Origin: Gammaproteobacteria bacterium
GTDB taxonomy: Bacteria; Pseudomonadota; Gammaproteobacteria; Steroidobacterales; Foliamicaceae
Assembly (NCBI GenBank): GCA_009844425.1
Contig: VYBN01000037.1
Coordinates: 1 to 64,000 of the forward strand
Length of the DNA stretch: 64,000 nucleotides
Direction: 5' to 3'
Below, in pieces: positions 54,031-62,021 of the stretch. The position numbers were made by a program, and so were the translations under genes. Within the stretch, counting starts at the first letter, position 1. Each line of letters starts with the position of its first letter. A model generated the notes under the pieces. The model was not told the DNA's origin. It did no database searches and saw only the letters and a list, made by a program, of their open reading frames with translations.

Positions 54031-54753
54031 CTAAAGGTCGAACGCCTCGAGCCGGAACTCCTTCCCGTCGTGTTCCAGCGCCCAGCCGCGCTCGAACCAG
54101 TCGCCCAGTACGATCCGCGTGGCGGGTCCGCCGTCCAGTTCGAATTCGTGCACATCGGGACGGTGCGTGTGGCCGTGAATGAAGCGCCGCACTTCGCTCG
54201 CGCGCATCGCCTCGGCCACCGCGTCCGCGTTGACGTCCATGATCTCCATCGGCTTGCCGCCGGTTGAAATGCGGCTGGCGTCACGCGCCTGGGTGGCCAG
54301 CGCACGCCTGGCGGCCAGCGGCAGGGCCAGGAACTGCGCCTGCCACTTCGGATCGCGGACCATGGCGCGAAACTCCTGGTAGTCATGATCGTCGGTGCAC
54401 AGGCTGTCGCCGTGCATCAGGAGCACGTTTTCTCCGCCCAGGTTCACGACGCTGGTTTCCGGAAGCAGCGTCACCCCCGTGCGGCCGCAAAAGCCGTCCC
54501 CAACCAGGAAGTCCCGGTTGCCGTGCACGAACCACGCCGGGACCCCGTCTGAAGTCAGTTCCGCCAGCGCGTCCATGATCCCGCCGGCATGCGGATCGTC
54601 GTCGTCGTCGCCCACCCAGGCCTCGAAGAGATCGCCCAGGATATAGAGCGCCTCCGCTTCGGCGGCGCGATGCTTCAGGAATTCGCGGAAGGCTTGGGTT
54701 GCGGCGGGTCGGGTGGCGTCCAGGTGGAGATCGGAGATGAAAAGGGTGCTCAT
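54031..54753 (-). CDS. lpxH: UDP-2,3-diacylglucosamine diphosphatase
   Basis: This 240-aa metallophosphoesterase of lipid-A synthesis shows the metal motifs DLHLDA, GDLFEAW, GNRDF, HGD and GHTH in the normal order. It overlaps the upstream cyclophilin gene by 4 bp, the common arrangement in gammaproteobacteria. Its presence shows that the organism makes lipid A by the LpxH route. Confidence 0.96.
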   Translation of the reverse strand: MSTLFISDLHLDATRPAATQAFREFLKHRAAEAEALYILGDLFEAWVGDDDDDPHAGGIMDALAELTSDGVPAWFVHGNRDFLVGDGFCGRTGVTLLPETSVVNLGGENVLLMHGDSLCTDDHDYQEFRAMVRDPKWQAQFLALPLAARRALATQARDASRISTGGKPMEIMDVNADAVAEAMRASEVRRFIHGHTHRPDVHEFELDGGPATRIVLGDWFERGWALEHDGKEFRLEAFDL

Positions 54754-55418
54754 TCAGTCACGCGCAGGACCCGTTCGATAATCACCGGCGCCGCCGGCAC
54801 GTCGCGATCGAACGGGCCGCCCGGCCCGGTGGCCCGGTTCCCGATCTCGTCCACGACCTCCATGCCGCTGACTACCTGTCCGAACACGGCATATCCCCAG
54901 CGACCCGGGCGCGGATTGAGCGCCACGTTGTCCTGAAGATTGATGTAGAACTGGTTTTTCGCCGAATGCGGATCGCCGGTACGGGCCATGGCGATCGTGC
55001 CGCGCACGTTGGAGCGGCCGTTGCCGGATTCGTTGGGCAGGGTTTCGTCGATCAGGCGCTCCTGGAAATCCACCGACCATCCGCCGCCCTGGATCACGAA
55101 GTCCTGGACCACGCGATGGAAGATCGTGCCTTCGTAGAAGCGGCTGCCGGCCAGGAGCAGGAACTGCTGTACCGTGAGCGGGGCGTCGTTGGCGAACAGC
55201 TCCAGCGTGAAGGCGCCCGCGGTCGTTTCCACCCGCACCCGCGGGAAGGGATCCATTTCCGCCTCCGCTTCGGCCGGTTCCTGCGCGCCGGCGGCGCCGG
55301 CGCCCAGCGCCAGCACGCACAGCGCGGCGGCCCACACGTGGGAGCGAAGGCGTCTCGCCTTCGCCGAGGGCGGGACGCCCTCGCTCCCAGGGGGGGTTGG
55401 AATTCTCGTATATCTCAT
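54750..55418 (-). CDS. Cyclophilin-type peptidyl-prolyl isomerase, with palindrome-encoded N-terminus
   Basis: This 222-aa isomerase is probably periplasmic. The cyclophilin domain (about 63-220) has FHRVVQDFVIQGG, the active-site Arg and the NQFYINLQDN strand. The signal peptide (VWAAALCVLALGAGAAGAQE) begins at residue 28; residues 11-27 are encoded by a family-2 element (55340-55390). AGGA lies 10 nt before the ATG at 55418, while a GTG at 55337 would start right at the signal. This repeats the situation in the hydrolase at 29806. Confidence 0.88.
   Translation of the reverse strand: MRYTRIPTPPGSEGVPPSAKARRLRSHVWAAALCVLALGAGAAGAQEPAEAEAEMDPFPRVRVETTAGAFTLELFANDAPLTVQQFLLLAGSRFYEGTIFHRVVQDFVIQGGGWSVDFQERLIDETLPNESGNGRSNVRGTIAMARTGDPHSAKNQFYINLQDNVALNPRPGRWGYAVFGQVVSGMEVVDEIGNRATGPGGPFDRDVPAAPVIIERVLRVTE
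55340..55390. repeat. Family-2 element inside ppi coding sequence
   Basis: Outer GGGAGCGA pairs with TCGCTCCC; inner hairpins are GAAGGCG-TCT-CGCCTTC and GAGGGCG-GGA-CGCCCTC. On the minus strand it is read as a Gly/Ser/Lys/Arg-rich segment before the signal peptide. It is almost the same sequence as at 29842 but translated in a different frame. Confidence 0.9.
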
Positions 55419-55435
55419 TTCGGTTGGTCCTGCGA

Positions 55436-56290
55436 TTACGTCATGTTGAAAATGGCGGCATCGAGCGTGTTCTGCAACAGCATGGCGACGGTCATCGGCC
55501 CCACTCCGCCCGGCACCGGCGCAATCCAGGCCGCACGCTTGCGCGCCGCCTCGAATTCTACGTCGCCGCGCAGCTTCCCGTCGCTCATTCTGGTAATGCC
55601 GATGTCCAGCACAATGGCGCCCTCGCGCACCCAGGCGCCCGGAATGAGCCCCGGCTTGCCCACCGCGCTGCAGAGGATTTCCGCCTGCCGGACGTGTTCT
55701 TCAAGGCGGGTCGTGAACCGGTGGCAGACCGTGACCGTCGCGCCGGCCAGCAGCAGCTCCAGCGCCAGCGGGCGCCCCACCAGGTTCGACGCGCCGACCA
55801 CAACGCAGTGCTTCCCCTTCGGATCGACGCCGATCTTCTCCAGCATGCGGATCACCCCGACCGCGGTGCAGGGCCGCAATCGGGGCGTGCGCAGCGCCAG
55901 CAGTCCGAAGGTCAGCGGATGAAACCCGTCCACATCCTTGCCCGGGTCGATGCGCTGGATGACGTTCAGCGAGTTGATGCGCTCGGGCAGGGGCAGCTGC
56001 ACCAGGATGCCGTCCACGTTCGGGTCCGCGTTGAATTCGTCGATCAGGGCCAGCAGGGTCGGCTCGTCCGTATCCGCCGGAAGGTTGTGATCCAGCGACG
56101 CGATGCCGGCGCCGGCGCAGGCCCGCCGCTTGTTCCGCACGTAAACCTGCGAGGCCGGGTCCGCTCCCACCAGCACCGTGGCCAGCGCCGGCGCCCGGTG
56201 GCCCTCGGCAAGCCGCTCGATGACCGTCTGCCGGATTTCCTCACGGATCGCGGACGCTATGGCCTTGCCGTCAATCAGTTGCGCGGTCAT
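55436..56290 (-). CDS. folD: Methylenetetrahydrofolate dehydrogenase/cyclohydrolase
   Basis: This 284-aa bifunctional enzyme of one-carbon metabolism has the catalytic Tyr/Lys region ([18 protein letters not shown]), [10 protein letters not shown], the cofactor motif GASNLVGRP and the C-terminal [14 protein letters not shown] prefer the ATG at 56290 ([12 protein letters not shown]), the family's usual start; an in-frame ATG at 56335 would add 15 residues. It lies just upstream of the ppi-lpxH pair on the same strand. Confidence 0.95.
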   Translation of the reverse strand: MTAQLIDGKAIASAIREEIRQTVIERLAEGHRAPALATVLVGADPASQVYVRNKRRACAGAGIASLDHNLPADTDEPTLLALIDEFNADPNVDGILVQLPLPERINSLNVIQRIDPGKDVDGFHPLTFGLLALRTPRLRPCTAVGVIRMLEKIGVDPKGKHCVVVGASNLVGRPLALELLLAGATVTVCHRFTTRLEEHVRQAEILCSAVGKPGLIPGAWVREGAIVLDIGITRMSDGKLRGDVEFEAARKRAAWIAPVPGGVGPMTVAMLLQNTLDAAIFNMT

Positions 56291-56461
56291 CAGGATCCGG
56301 TTGGCCGTGAACAGAGGAGATTTTACCGACTGCATCGCGTGCTCACCAGCACGGCCGCCATCAAGTTCCGCTCCCCGTTCAGGTGACGGCGGCCTGCAAG
56401 GTTGCTATCATCCGGGGCCTCTTGAGCGGTCTGCCAGACCCCGCATCCGGGAGAGGACTAC

Positions 56462-59419
56462 ATGCGATTTTCGATCATTCTCTGGGCCATGGTGCAGGCA
56501 TTGCGGTTCACCAGGCTCCGCTACGCCGAGTTCAGGGACCGCCTGAAGGAAAGAAACGTCATTGCGCAGTTCAAGCTGCAAAACAATTCCGCCGGGCGCT
56601 GGGTGCAGATCGAAAACGGCAGGATCCGCTCGGGGACGGGCATTCACGAGAACCCCGACTTCGCCGTGGTCTTCAAGAACCGGGCGATCGCCGAGGAATT
56701 CCTGACGCCTCCATTCGACCAGCTCGTGCGCGTGGACGCGGCCAAGAACTTCAAGCTGACCGTGGAAGGATCGGACGAGGCGTCGGTGTGGTTCATGATC
56801 ACGCTGAACCGCATGCAGTCGATCCGCTGGAAGATCGGCACCGACATGGGCAACGGCGTGACCCGCTACACCAACGGCACCAACGGCGGTCCTATCTTCG
56901 TCTATGTCAAGGAAGGCAAGATCATCCGCATTACCCCGGTGGATTTCGACAAGGACGACGCGCCCTCATGGACCATCAAGGCCCGGGGCAAGGAATTCAC
57001 GCCGCCGCGGCGCACCACCCTGGCCGCGCACGGCCTGTGCCAGAAATCCATGGTCTATTCGAAGAACCGCATCCTCCATCCGATGAAGCGGGTGGACTTC
57101 GACGTCGACGGCGAGCGCAACATCCAGAACCGCGGCAAGTCGGAATTCGTGCGCATCAGTTGGGACGAGGCGCTGGACATCGTGGTCAAGGAAATCAAGC
57201 GCTCCAAGGCGCATGGCCCGGGCGCGGTGCTGGTCACGCACGGCTCGCACCACCAGTGGGGCAACCTGGGGCATTACCTGAGCGCCTTCAACCGCTTCTG
57301 GAACCTGATCGGCTGCTCCAAACTGCACAACAATCCCGATAGCTGGGAGGGCTGGTACTGGGGCGCAATGCACCACTGGGGCAACAGCCTGCGGCTGGGC
57401 ACCCCGGAGTTCTACGGCACCGTGGAGGACTGCCTCAAGGAAGCCGAGCTGATGGTGTTCTGGTCGAGCGACCCGGACGCCAGCTACGGCTACGAGGGCA
57501 CGGTCCGGCGCGAGTGGGCCAGGGAGCTGGGCATCCCCATGGTCCATATCGACCCGTTTTTGAACCACACGGCCGCGCACCTGGGCGGCAAGTGGATCTC
57601 GCCCAAGCCGGGCACCGATTCGGCGCTGGCCCAGGCGCTCTGCTACGTCTGGATCACCGAGGACCTCTACGACAAGGAGTTCGTCGAGAAGCGCACCACC
57701 GGCTTCGACGAATGGAAGGCCTACATCCTCGGGGAGTCCGACGGCACGGCGAAGACGCCCGAATGGCAGGAGGCGGAGACCCGGGTGCCGGCGCGCGAAG
57801 TCCGGGCGCTGGCCCGCCAATGGGGCAGCAAGAAGACCTATCTGGGCGCCGGCGGCTGGGGTTGCGGCCTGGGCGGCGCAGGGCGCGGCCCCATGGGCGT
57901 GCAATGGGCGCGGATGATGACCATCCTGGGCGCGATGCAGGGCTTCGGCCGGGCAGGCGTGAACTTCGGCAATCTGCAGTTCGGGGCCCCGCTGGACTTC
58001 TCCTTCTACTTCCCCGGCTATGCCGAAGGCAGCATGTCGGGCGAACTGACCTACAGCGCCAATGCGGCCAACAACTACCAGCGTATGCCGCATGTCGTGA
58101 CGATGAACTCGTCGCGCCAGAACATCCCCAAGATCCGGCTGCCCGAGGCGATCATGGAGGGCAGCGCGATGGGTTTCCTCACCGACGTTTCCTCGGTGCG
58201 CGGCCAGTTCCTGCGCTACGGCTATCCGGCGCCCGGTCACGCGAAGATCCAGATGATGTACAAGTACGGCAGCCCCAACTTCGGCACGATGGTCGATTCC
58301 AACCGCTGGGTGCAGATGTACCAGTCGGAGAACCTGCCGTTCGTCGTGAACCAGTCGATCTGGTGGGAGGGCGAGACGCCGTACTCGGACGTCATTCTTC
58401 CGGCCTGCACCGTATTCGAGCGCTGGGACATCGGCGAGTACTACAACGTCGGCGCGGGCTACGTGCACCATATGTTCTCGATGGTCAACCACCGCGTGGT
58501 GTCGCTGCAGCACAAGTGCATCGAACCGCTGGGCGAGTCGAAGTCCGACTACGACATCTTCCTGGCCGTGATCGAGCGCCTGGGGCTCGGCGCGATGTAC
58601 TCGGAGGGCGGCAACACCGAACTGGACTGGTGCAAGCGCGTGTTCGATTCCTCCGACGTGGCCAAGCACACCACCTGGAAGGAGTTCCTGAAGAAGGGCT
58701 ATTTCGTCGTGCCGGCGGATCCGGAGGACGCGCGCGCTCCCACCGCCAACCGCTGGTACTACGAAGGCCGGAAGAAGGACACGCCCGAGCCCTATCCGCT
58801 GCCGGCGGACTACGTGGGCGAGTTCGGCGAAGGACTGCAGACGACGTCCGGCAAGTTCGAGTTCCTGCCCGATACGCTGAACCAGATCGACGACCCGGCG
58901 CGGCCGCCGCTCAACAAGTACCAGAAGAGCTACGAGAACGCCGAGGCCGACCCGGCCCTGGCGGACTTTCCGTTGCAACTGCTGACGCCGCACACGCGCT
59001 ATCCGTTCCACATCATGGGGGACGACGAGGGCTGCACGCTGCAGGACATCCGTGAGCACCGCGTCACGGTGAACGGCCATTCCTACCTGGTGGCGCGCGT
59101 CAATCGCGAGGACGCTGAAGAACGAGGGGTCCAGGACGACGACCTCATACGCCTGTGGAACCTCAGGGGCTCGGTGGTCTGCGCTGCCCAGGTGACGGAC
59201 CGGCTGCGTCCCGGCGTGGTCAGCGCCTGCACCGGGTCGGCGCAGTACCGGCCCGTCGGGGAGCCCGGCAACTCGACCGACCTGGGCGGCTGCGTGAACA
59301 TGCTCAATCCCAAGAAAACCATTACCGAGCAGGCCAGCGGCATGGCGCCCAACACGTCGCTGATCCAGTTCGAGAAATGGACCGGCGTCGATACCTGGCA
59401 ACGGTCGGAGGCGGCGTGA
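56462..59419 (+). CDS. Transhydroxylase-like molybdopterin enzyme with SCP2-like N-terminal domain
   Basis: This 985-aa catalytic subunit belongs to the DMSO-reductase superfamily. Residues about 20-120 look like an SCP2 lipid-binding fold (WVQIENGRIRSGTG, PDFAVVFKNRAIAEEFL, NFKLTVEG). The molybdopterin part begins near 125 and lacks an N-terminal iron-sulfur Cys motif. It carries SHHQWG (H263/H264) and NPDSWEG, whose D293-S294 fits the Asp and Mo-ligating Ser of pyrogallol transhydroxylase. GGAGAGG precedes the ATG. It has no twin-arginine signal, so it should be cytoplasmic. The substrate is unknown; the lipid-like domain hints at a hydrophobic phenol or sterol. It overlaps the small subunit by one base. 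Confidence 0.8.
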   Translation: MRFSIILWAMVQALRFTRLRYAEFRDRLKERNVIAQFKLQNNSAGRWVQIENGRIRSGTGIHENPDFAVVFKNRAIAEEFLTPPFDQLVRVDAAKNFKLTVEGSDEASVWFMITLNRMQSIRWKIGTDMGNGVTRYTNGTNGGPIFVYVKEGKIIRITPVDFDKDDAPSWTIKARGKEFTPPRRTTLAAHGLCQKSMVYSKNRILHPMKRVDFDVDGERNIQNRGKSEFVRISWDEALDIVVKEIKRSKAHGPGAVLVTHGSHHQWGNLGHYLSAFNRFWNLIGCSKLHNNPDSWEGWYWGAMHHWGNSLRLGTPEFYGTVEDCLKEAELMVFWSSDPDASYGYEGTVRREWARELGIPMVHIDPFLNHTAAHLGGKWISPKPGTDSALAQALCYVWITEDLYDKEFVEKRTTGFDEWKAYILGESDGTAKTPEWQEAETRVPAREVRALARQWGSKKTYLGAGGWGCGLGGAGRGPMGVQWARMMTILGAMQGFGRAGVNFGNLQFGAPLDFSFYFPGYAEGSMSGELTYSANAANNYQRMPHVVTMNSSRQNIPKIRLPEAIMEGSAMGFLTDVSSVRGQFLRYGYPAPGHAKIQMMYKYGSPNFGTMVDSNRWVQMYQSENLPFVVNQSIWWEGETPYSDVILPACTVFERWDIGEYYNVGAGYVHHMFSMVNHRVVSLQHKCIEPLGESKSDYDIFLAVIERLGLGAMYSEGGNTELDWCKRVFDSSDVAKHTTWKEFLKKGYFVVPADPEDARAPTANRWYYEGRKKDTPEPYPLPADYVGEFGEGLQTTSGKFEFLPDTLNQIDDPARPPLNKYQKSYENAEADPALADFPLQLLTPHTRYPFHIMGDDEGCTLQDIREHRVTVNGHSYLVARVNREDAEERGVQDDDLIRLWNLRGSVVCAAQVTDRLRPGVVSACTGSAQYRPVGEPGNSTDLGGCVNMLNPKKTITEQASGMAPNTSLIQFEKWTGVDTWQRSEAA

Positions 59420-60270
59420 TGGCGAAGAAATGGAACATGATCGTCGATATCGAGCGCTGCGATAACTGCCGCAACTGCTTCCTGGCGACAAAAGACGAGC
59501 ACATCGGCAACGAGTTCCCCGGCTATTCGGCCCCGCAGCCGGACCGCGGGCACAGCTGGGTGGACATCAAGCGCCACGAGCGCGGCAATTGGCCGGCGGT
59601 CGAGGCGCACTTCATGCCGGTGATGTGCAACCATTGCGACGACGCGCCCTGCATGAAGGCGGCGAAGGACGGCGCCATCACCAAGCGCGCCGACGGCATC
59701 GTGCTCATCGATCCGGTCAAGTCGAAGGGCCAGAAGGAGATCGTGGACGCCTGCCCGTACGGCGCGATCTACTGGAACGAGGAGGAGCAGGTGCCGCAGG
59801 CCTGGTTCTTCGATGCGCACCTGCTCGACGGGGGCTGGGACAAGACCCGCGTGGAGCAGGCCTGCCCCACCAACGTGTTCCGCTCGCTGAAGGTCGAGGA
59901 CAAGGAAATGCAGCGGATCGCCGAGGAAGAGGACCTGGAGGTCCTGAAGCCCGAGTTGGGCTCACGGCCGCGCGTGTATTACAAGAACATGCACCTGATG
60001 ACCCACTGCTTCGTGGCCGGGTCGGTCGTGGTCGATGTGAATGGCGTCGAGGAGTGCGCCGGCGACGTCGAAGTCGTACTCAGCCGGGACGGCTCGGAGG
60101 TGGCGCGAACGGCCACCGACATGTTTGGCGACTTCCGCTTCGACAGGCTGGAAACGGATAGCGGTTCGTACCAACTGGAATTCAAGGCGGATTCAGGCGC
60201 CGCATCCGCGCAGTTCGAACTGGGCGAGGAAAGCCTTTATCTCGGCGCCATAGCACTGGCCGGCGCTTAA
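59419..60270 (+). CDS. Iron-sulfur small subunit of the molybdenum enzyme, reduced cluster set
   Basis: This 283-aa electron-transfer subunit resembles the small subunit of pyrogallol-phloroglucinol transhydroxylase: RGHSWVDIKRHERGNWP, CPYGAIYWNEEEQVPQ, PELGSRPRVYYKN, then a C-terminal transthyretin/Cna-B-like beta domain (about 200-283). The ferredoxin part has only eight Cys (14, 17, 20, 70, 73, 78, 112, 149), enough for two [4Fe-4S] clusters. The transhydroxylase subunit carries three and most related subunits four. The segment AWFFDAHLLD replaces the expected Cys pair. Translational coupling (TGATG) to the large subunit supports one complex. Confidence 0.85.
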   Translation: MAKKWNMIVDIERCDNCRNCFLATKDEHIGNEFPGYSAPQPDRGHSWVDIKRHERGNWPAVEAHFMPVMCNHCDDAPCMKAAKDGAITKRADGIVLIDPVKSKGQKEIVDACPYGAIYWNEEEQVPQAWFFDAHLLDGGWDKTRVEQACPTNVFRSLKVEDKEMQRIAEEEDLEVLKPELGSRPRVYYKNMHLMTHCFVAGSVVVDVNGVEECAGDVEVVLSRDGSEVARTATDMFGDFRFDRLETDSGSYQLEFKADSGAASAQFELGEESLYLGAIALAGA

Positions 60271-60274
60271 CTTC

Positions 60275-60386
60275 CGGTCTTTTCGCTCCCCCGTCCTGTG
60301 CGGAGCGTCGGCGGCAGGACAGCCGCCGCCGAGCCCCATGGATGGGTTCATGCGTCTCCGCACAGGACGGGGGAGCGAAAAGACCG
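60275..60386. repeat. Family-1 inverted repeat, perfect 31-bp arms
   Basis: Arms 60275-60305 and 60356-60386 are perfectly complementary. The 50-nt loop, read on the minus strand, starts ACGCATGAACCCATCCATGG. It lies between the convergent iron-sulfur subunit and BVMO genes; the last 13 or so BVMO codons and its stop codon fall within the right arm and loop. Confidence 0.94.
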
Positions 60387-62021
60387 CAGCGCAAAGCCCG
60401 CGTAGCCGTTTTCGACGACCTGATCGCATCGCTCCACGTAGGCCGGGAAGCCGCCCACGTACGGTAGGAAGCCGCCCGGTTTGCCGGGGATATTCGCGCC
60501 CGTGTACCAGGACGCGCAATCGCCGCGTATCGAGCGTTGCGCGACCTCGTCGTTGTGGACCGCCCAGGCGTCCTCGTGTTGCGCCTCGGCTTCGATCGCA
60601 TCCAGTCCGCGCTCGCGCATGTGCACCAGGCAATCGGCGATCCAGTCCACGTGCTGCTCCACGCCCGTGACCATGTTGATCAGCACCGACGGGCTGCCCG
60701 GGCCGTTCACCATGAACAGGTTGGGGAAGCCGTGGGTCGCCAGGCCGAGATAAACGCGCGGGCCGTCCGTCCACTTCTCGCGCAGTAACAGGCCGTTGCG
60801 GCCGCGCAGATCCATGGCCAGCAGCGCGCCCGTGATCGCGTCGTAGCCGGTCGCGAACACGATGGCATCCACCGCGTGCACGGTTTCGCCAACGCGAATG
60901 CCCTCGGGCACGATGCCGTCGATCGGATCCCGGCTGATGTCCACCAGGGTCACGTTGTCGCGGTTGTAGGTGGGGTAGTAATCGGTATCCACGCACATGC
61001 GCTTGCAGCCCAGCGGGAAGTCGGGAGTCAGAAGTTCGGCCAGTTCTTCGTCGTCCACGAGTTCGCGGATCTTGCGGCGCACGAAGTCGGACGCCGTCCG
61101 GTTGGCTTGCGCGTCGAACAACAGGTCGGCGAACGCGCCCTGGAACGCCAGCCCGAAGTCCCCCCACCAGCGCTCGTACACGTCGTCGCGCTCCTGTTCG
61201 GAAACGGCCAGCGCGGACCGGCCCGCCGGTTTGAACGGCAGCGCGGTGAAGCCCTTCTTCGATGCAGCCCGAATCTCGCCGTAGCGGGACTTCACGTCGT
61301 TCAGTTCATCCGTCTCCAGCGGCCGGTTGCTGGCCGGAACGGCGTAGTTGGGCGTGCGCTGGAACACCGACACATGCCCGGCCTGCGCCGCGATCAGCGG
61401 AATGCACTGGATGCCGGACGATCCGGTGCCGATCACGGCCACCTTCAGGCCAGAGAAATCGACCTGCTCATGCGGCCACTGGCCGGTGTGATACGTGGCG
61501 CCGGCGAACGTGTCGCGCCCCGGAATATCCGGCAGATTCGGCGTTGACAGCACGCCGCTCGCCATGATGCAGAAGCGCGCCCTGTGCGTTTGCCCGTCGT
61601 CGGTCGTCACCATCCAGTGCGAGGGGGCCTGGTCGGCAGCCTCCTCGAAGGTGGCCGCCGTGACGCGCGTGTTGAATCGTATGTCGCGGCGCAGGTCGAA
61701 CCGGTCGGCCACGTGGCGGATGTAGGAGAGGATTTCCGGCTGCGACGCATATCGCTCCGTCCACTCCCAGTCCTGCTGAAGGTCGTCGTCGAACTGGTAC
61801 GAGTAATAGATGCTCTCGATATCGCAGCGGCACCCCGGATAGCGGTTCCAGTACCAGGTGCCCCCCACGTCGCCGCCCGCTTCGAAGGCCCGCACGGAAA
61901 AACCCAGCCGGCGGAATTTGTACAGCGCGTAGACGCCGGCGAACCCGGCGCCGACCACGATCACGTCCAGCAGCGCTCCGGACGAGCCGCTTGCCGTGGA
62001 CCGCTCAGGCACTTTGCTCAC
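60348..62021 (-). CDS. Baeyer-Villiger-type flavin monooxygenase
   Basis: This 557-aa class-B monooxygenase has the first Rossmann motif GAGFAG, the BVMO fingerprint FAGATYHTGQWP, and the second nucleotide motif GTGSSGIQ. DVGGTWYWNRYPGCRCD matches cyclohexanone and steroid monooxygenases. It would insert oxygen next to a ketone. The GTG at 62021 overlaps the upstream amidohydrolase stop by 4 bp (GTGA). The stop codon lies in the loop of a family-1 inverted repeat, so the C-terminus (SFRSPVLCGDA) is repeat-encoded and may be an acquired extension. Confidence 0.9.
   Translation of the reverse strand: MSKVPERSTASGSSGALLDVIVVGAGFAGVYALYKFRRLGFSVRAFEAGGDVGGTWYWNRYPGCRCDIESIYYSYQFDDDLQQDWEWTERYASQPEILSYIRHVADRFDLRRDIRFNTRVTAATFEEAADQAPSHWMVTTDDGQTHRARFCIMASGVLSTPNLPDIPGRDTFAGATYHTGQWPHEQVDFSGLKVAVIGTGSSGIQCIPLIAAQAGHVSVFQRTPNYAVPASNRPLETDELNDVKSRYGEIRAASKKGFTALPFKPAGRSALAVSEQERDDVYERWWGDFGLAFQGAFADLLFDAQANRTASDFVRRKIRELVDDEELAELLTPDFPLGCKRMCVDTDYYPTYNRDNVTLVDISRDPIDGIVPEGIRVGETVHAVDAIVFATGYDAITGALLAMDLRGRNGLLLREKWTDGPRVYLGLATHGFPNLFMVNGPGSPSVLINMVTGVEQHVDWIADCLVHMRERGLDAIEAEAQHEDAWAVHNDEVAQRSIRGDCASWYTGANIPGKPGGFLPYVGGFPAYVERCDQVVENGYAGFALRSFRSPVLCGDA

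Noticed and set aside
56462-60270. Identification as formate dehydrogenase, nitrate reductase or steroid C25 dehydrogenase
   Set aside because: There is no N-terminal Cys cluster motif or Sec/Cys ligand, the small subunit has eight rather than sixteen Cys and a C-terminal beta domain, and the third subunit of the steroid enzyme is absent; the transhydroxylase pattern fits better.
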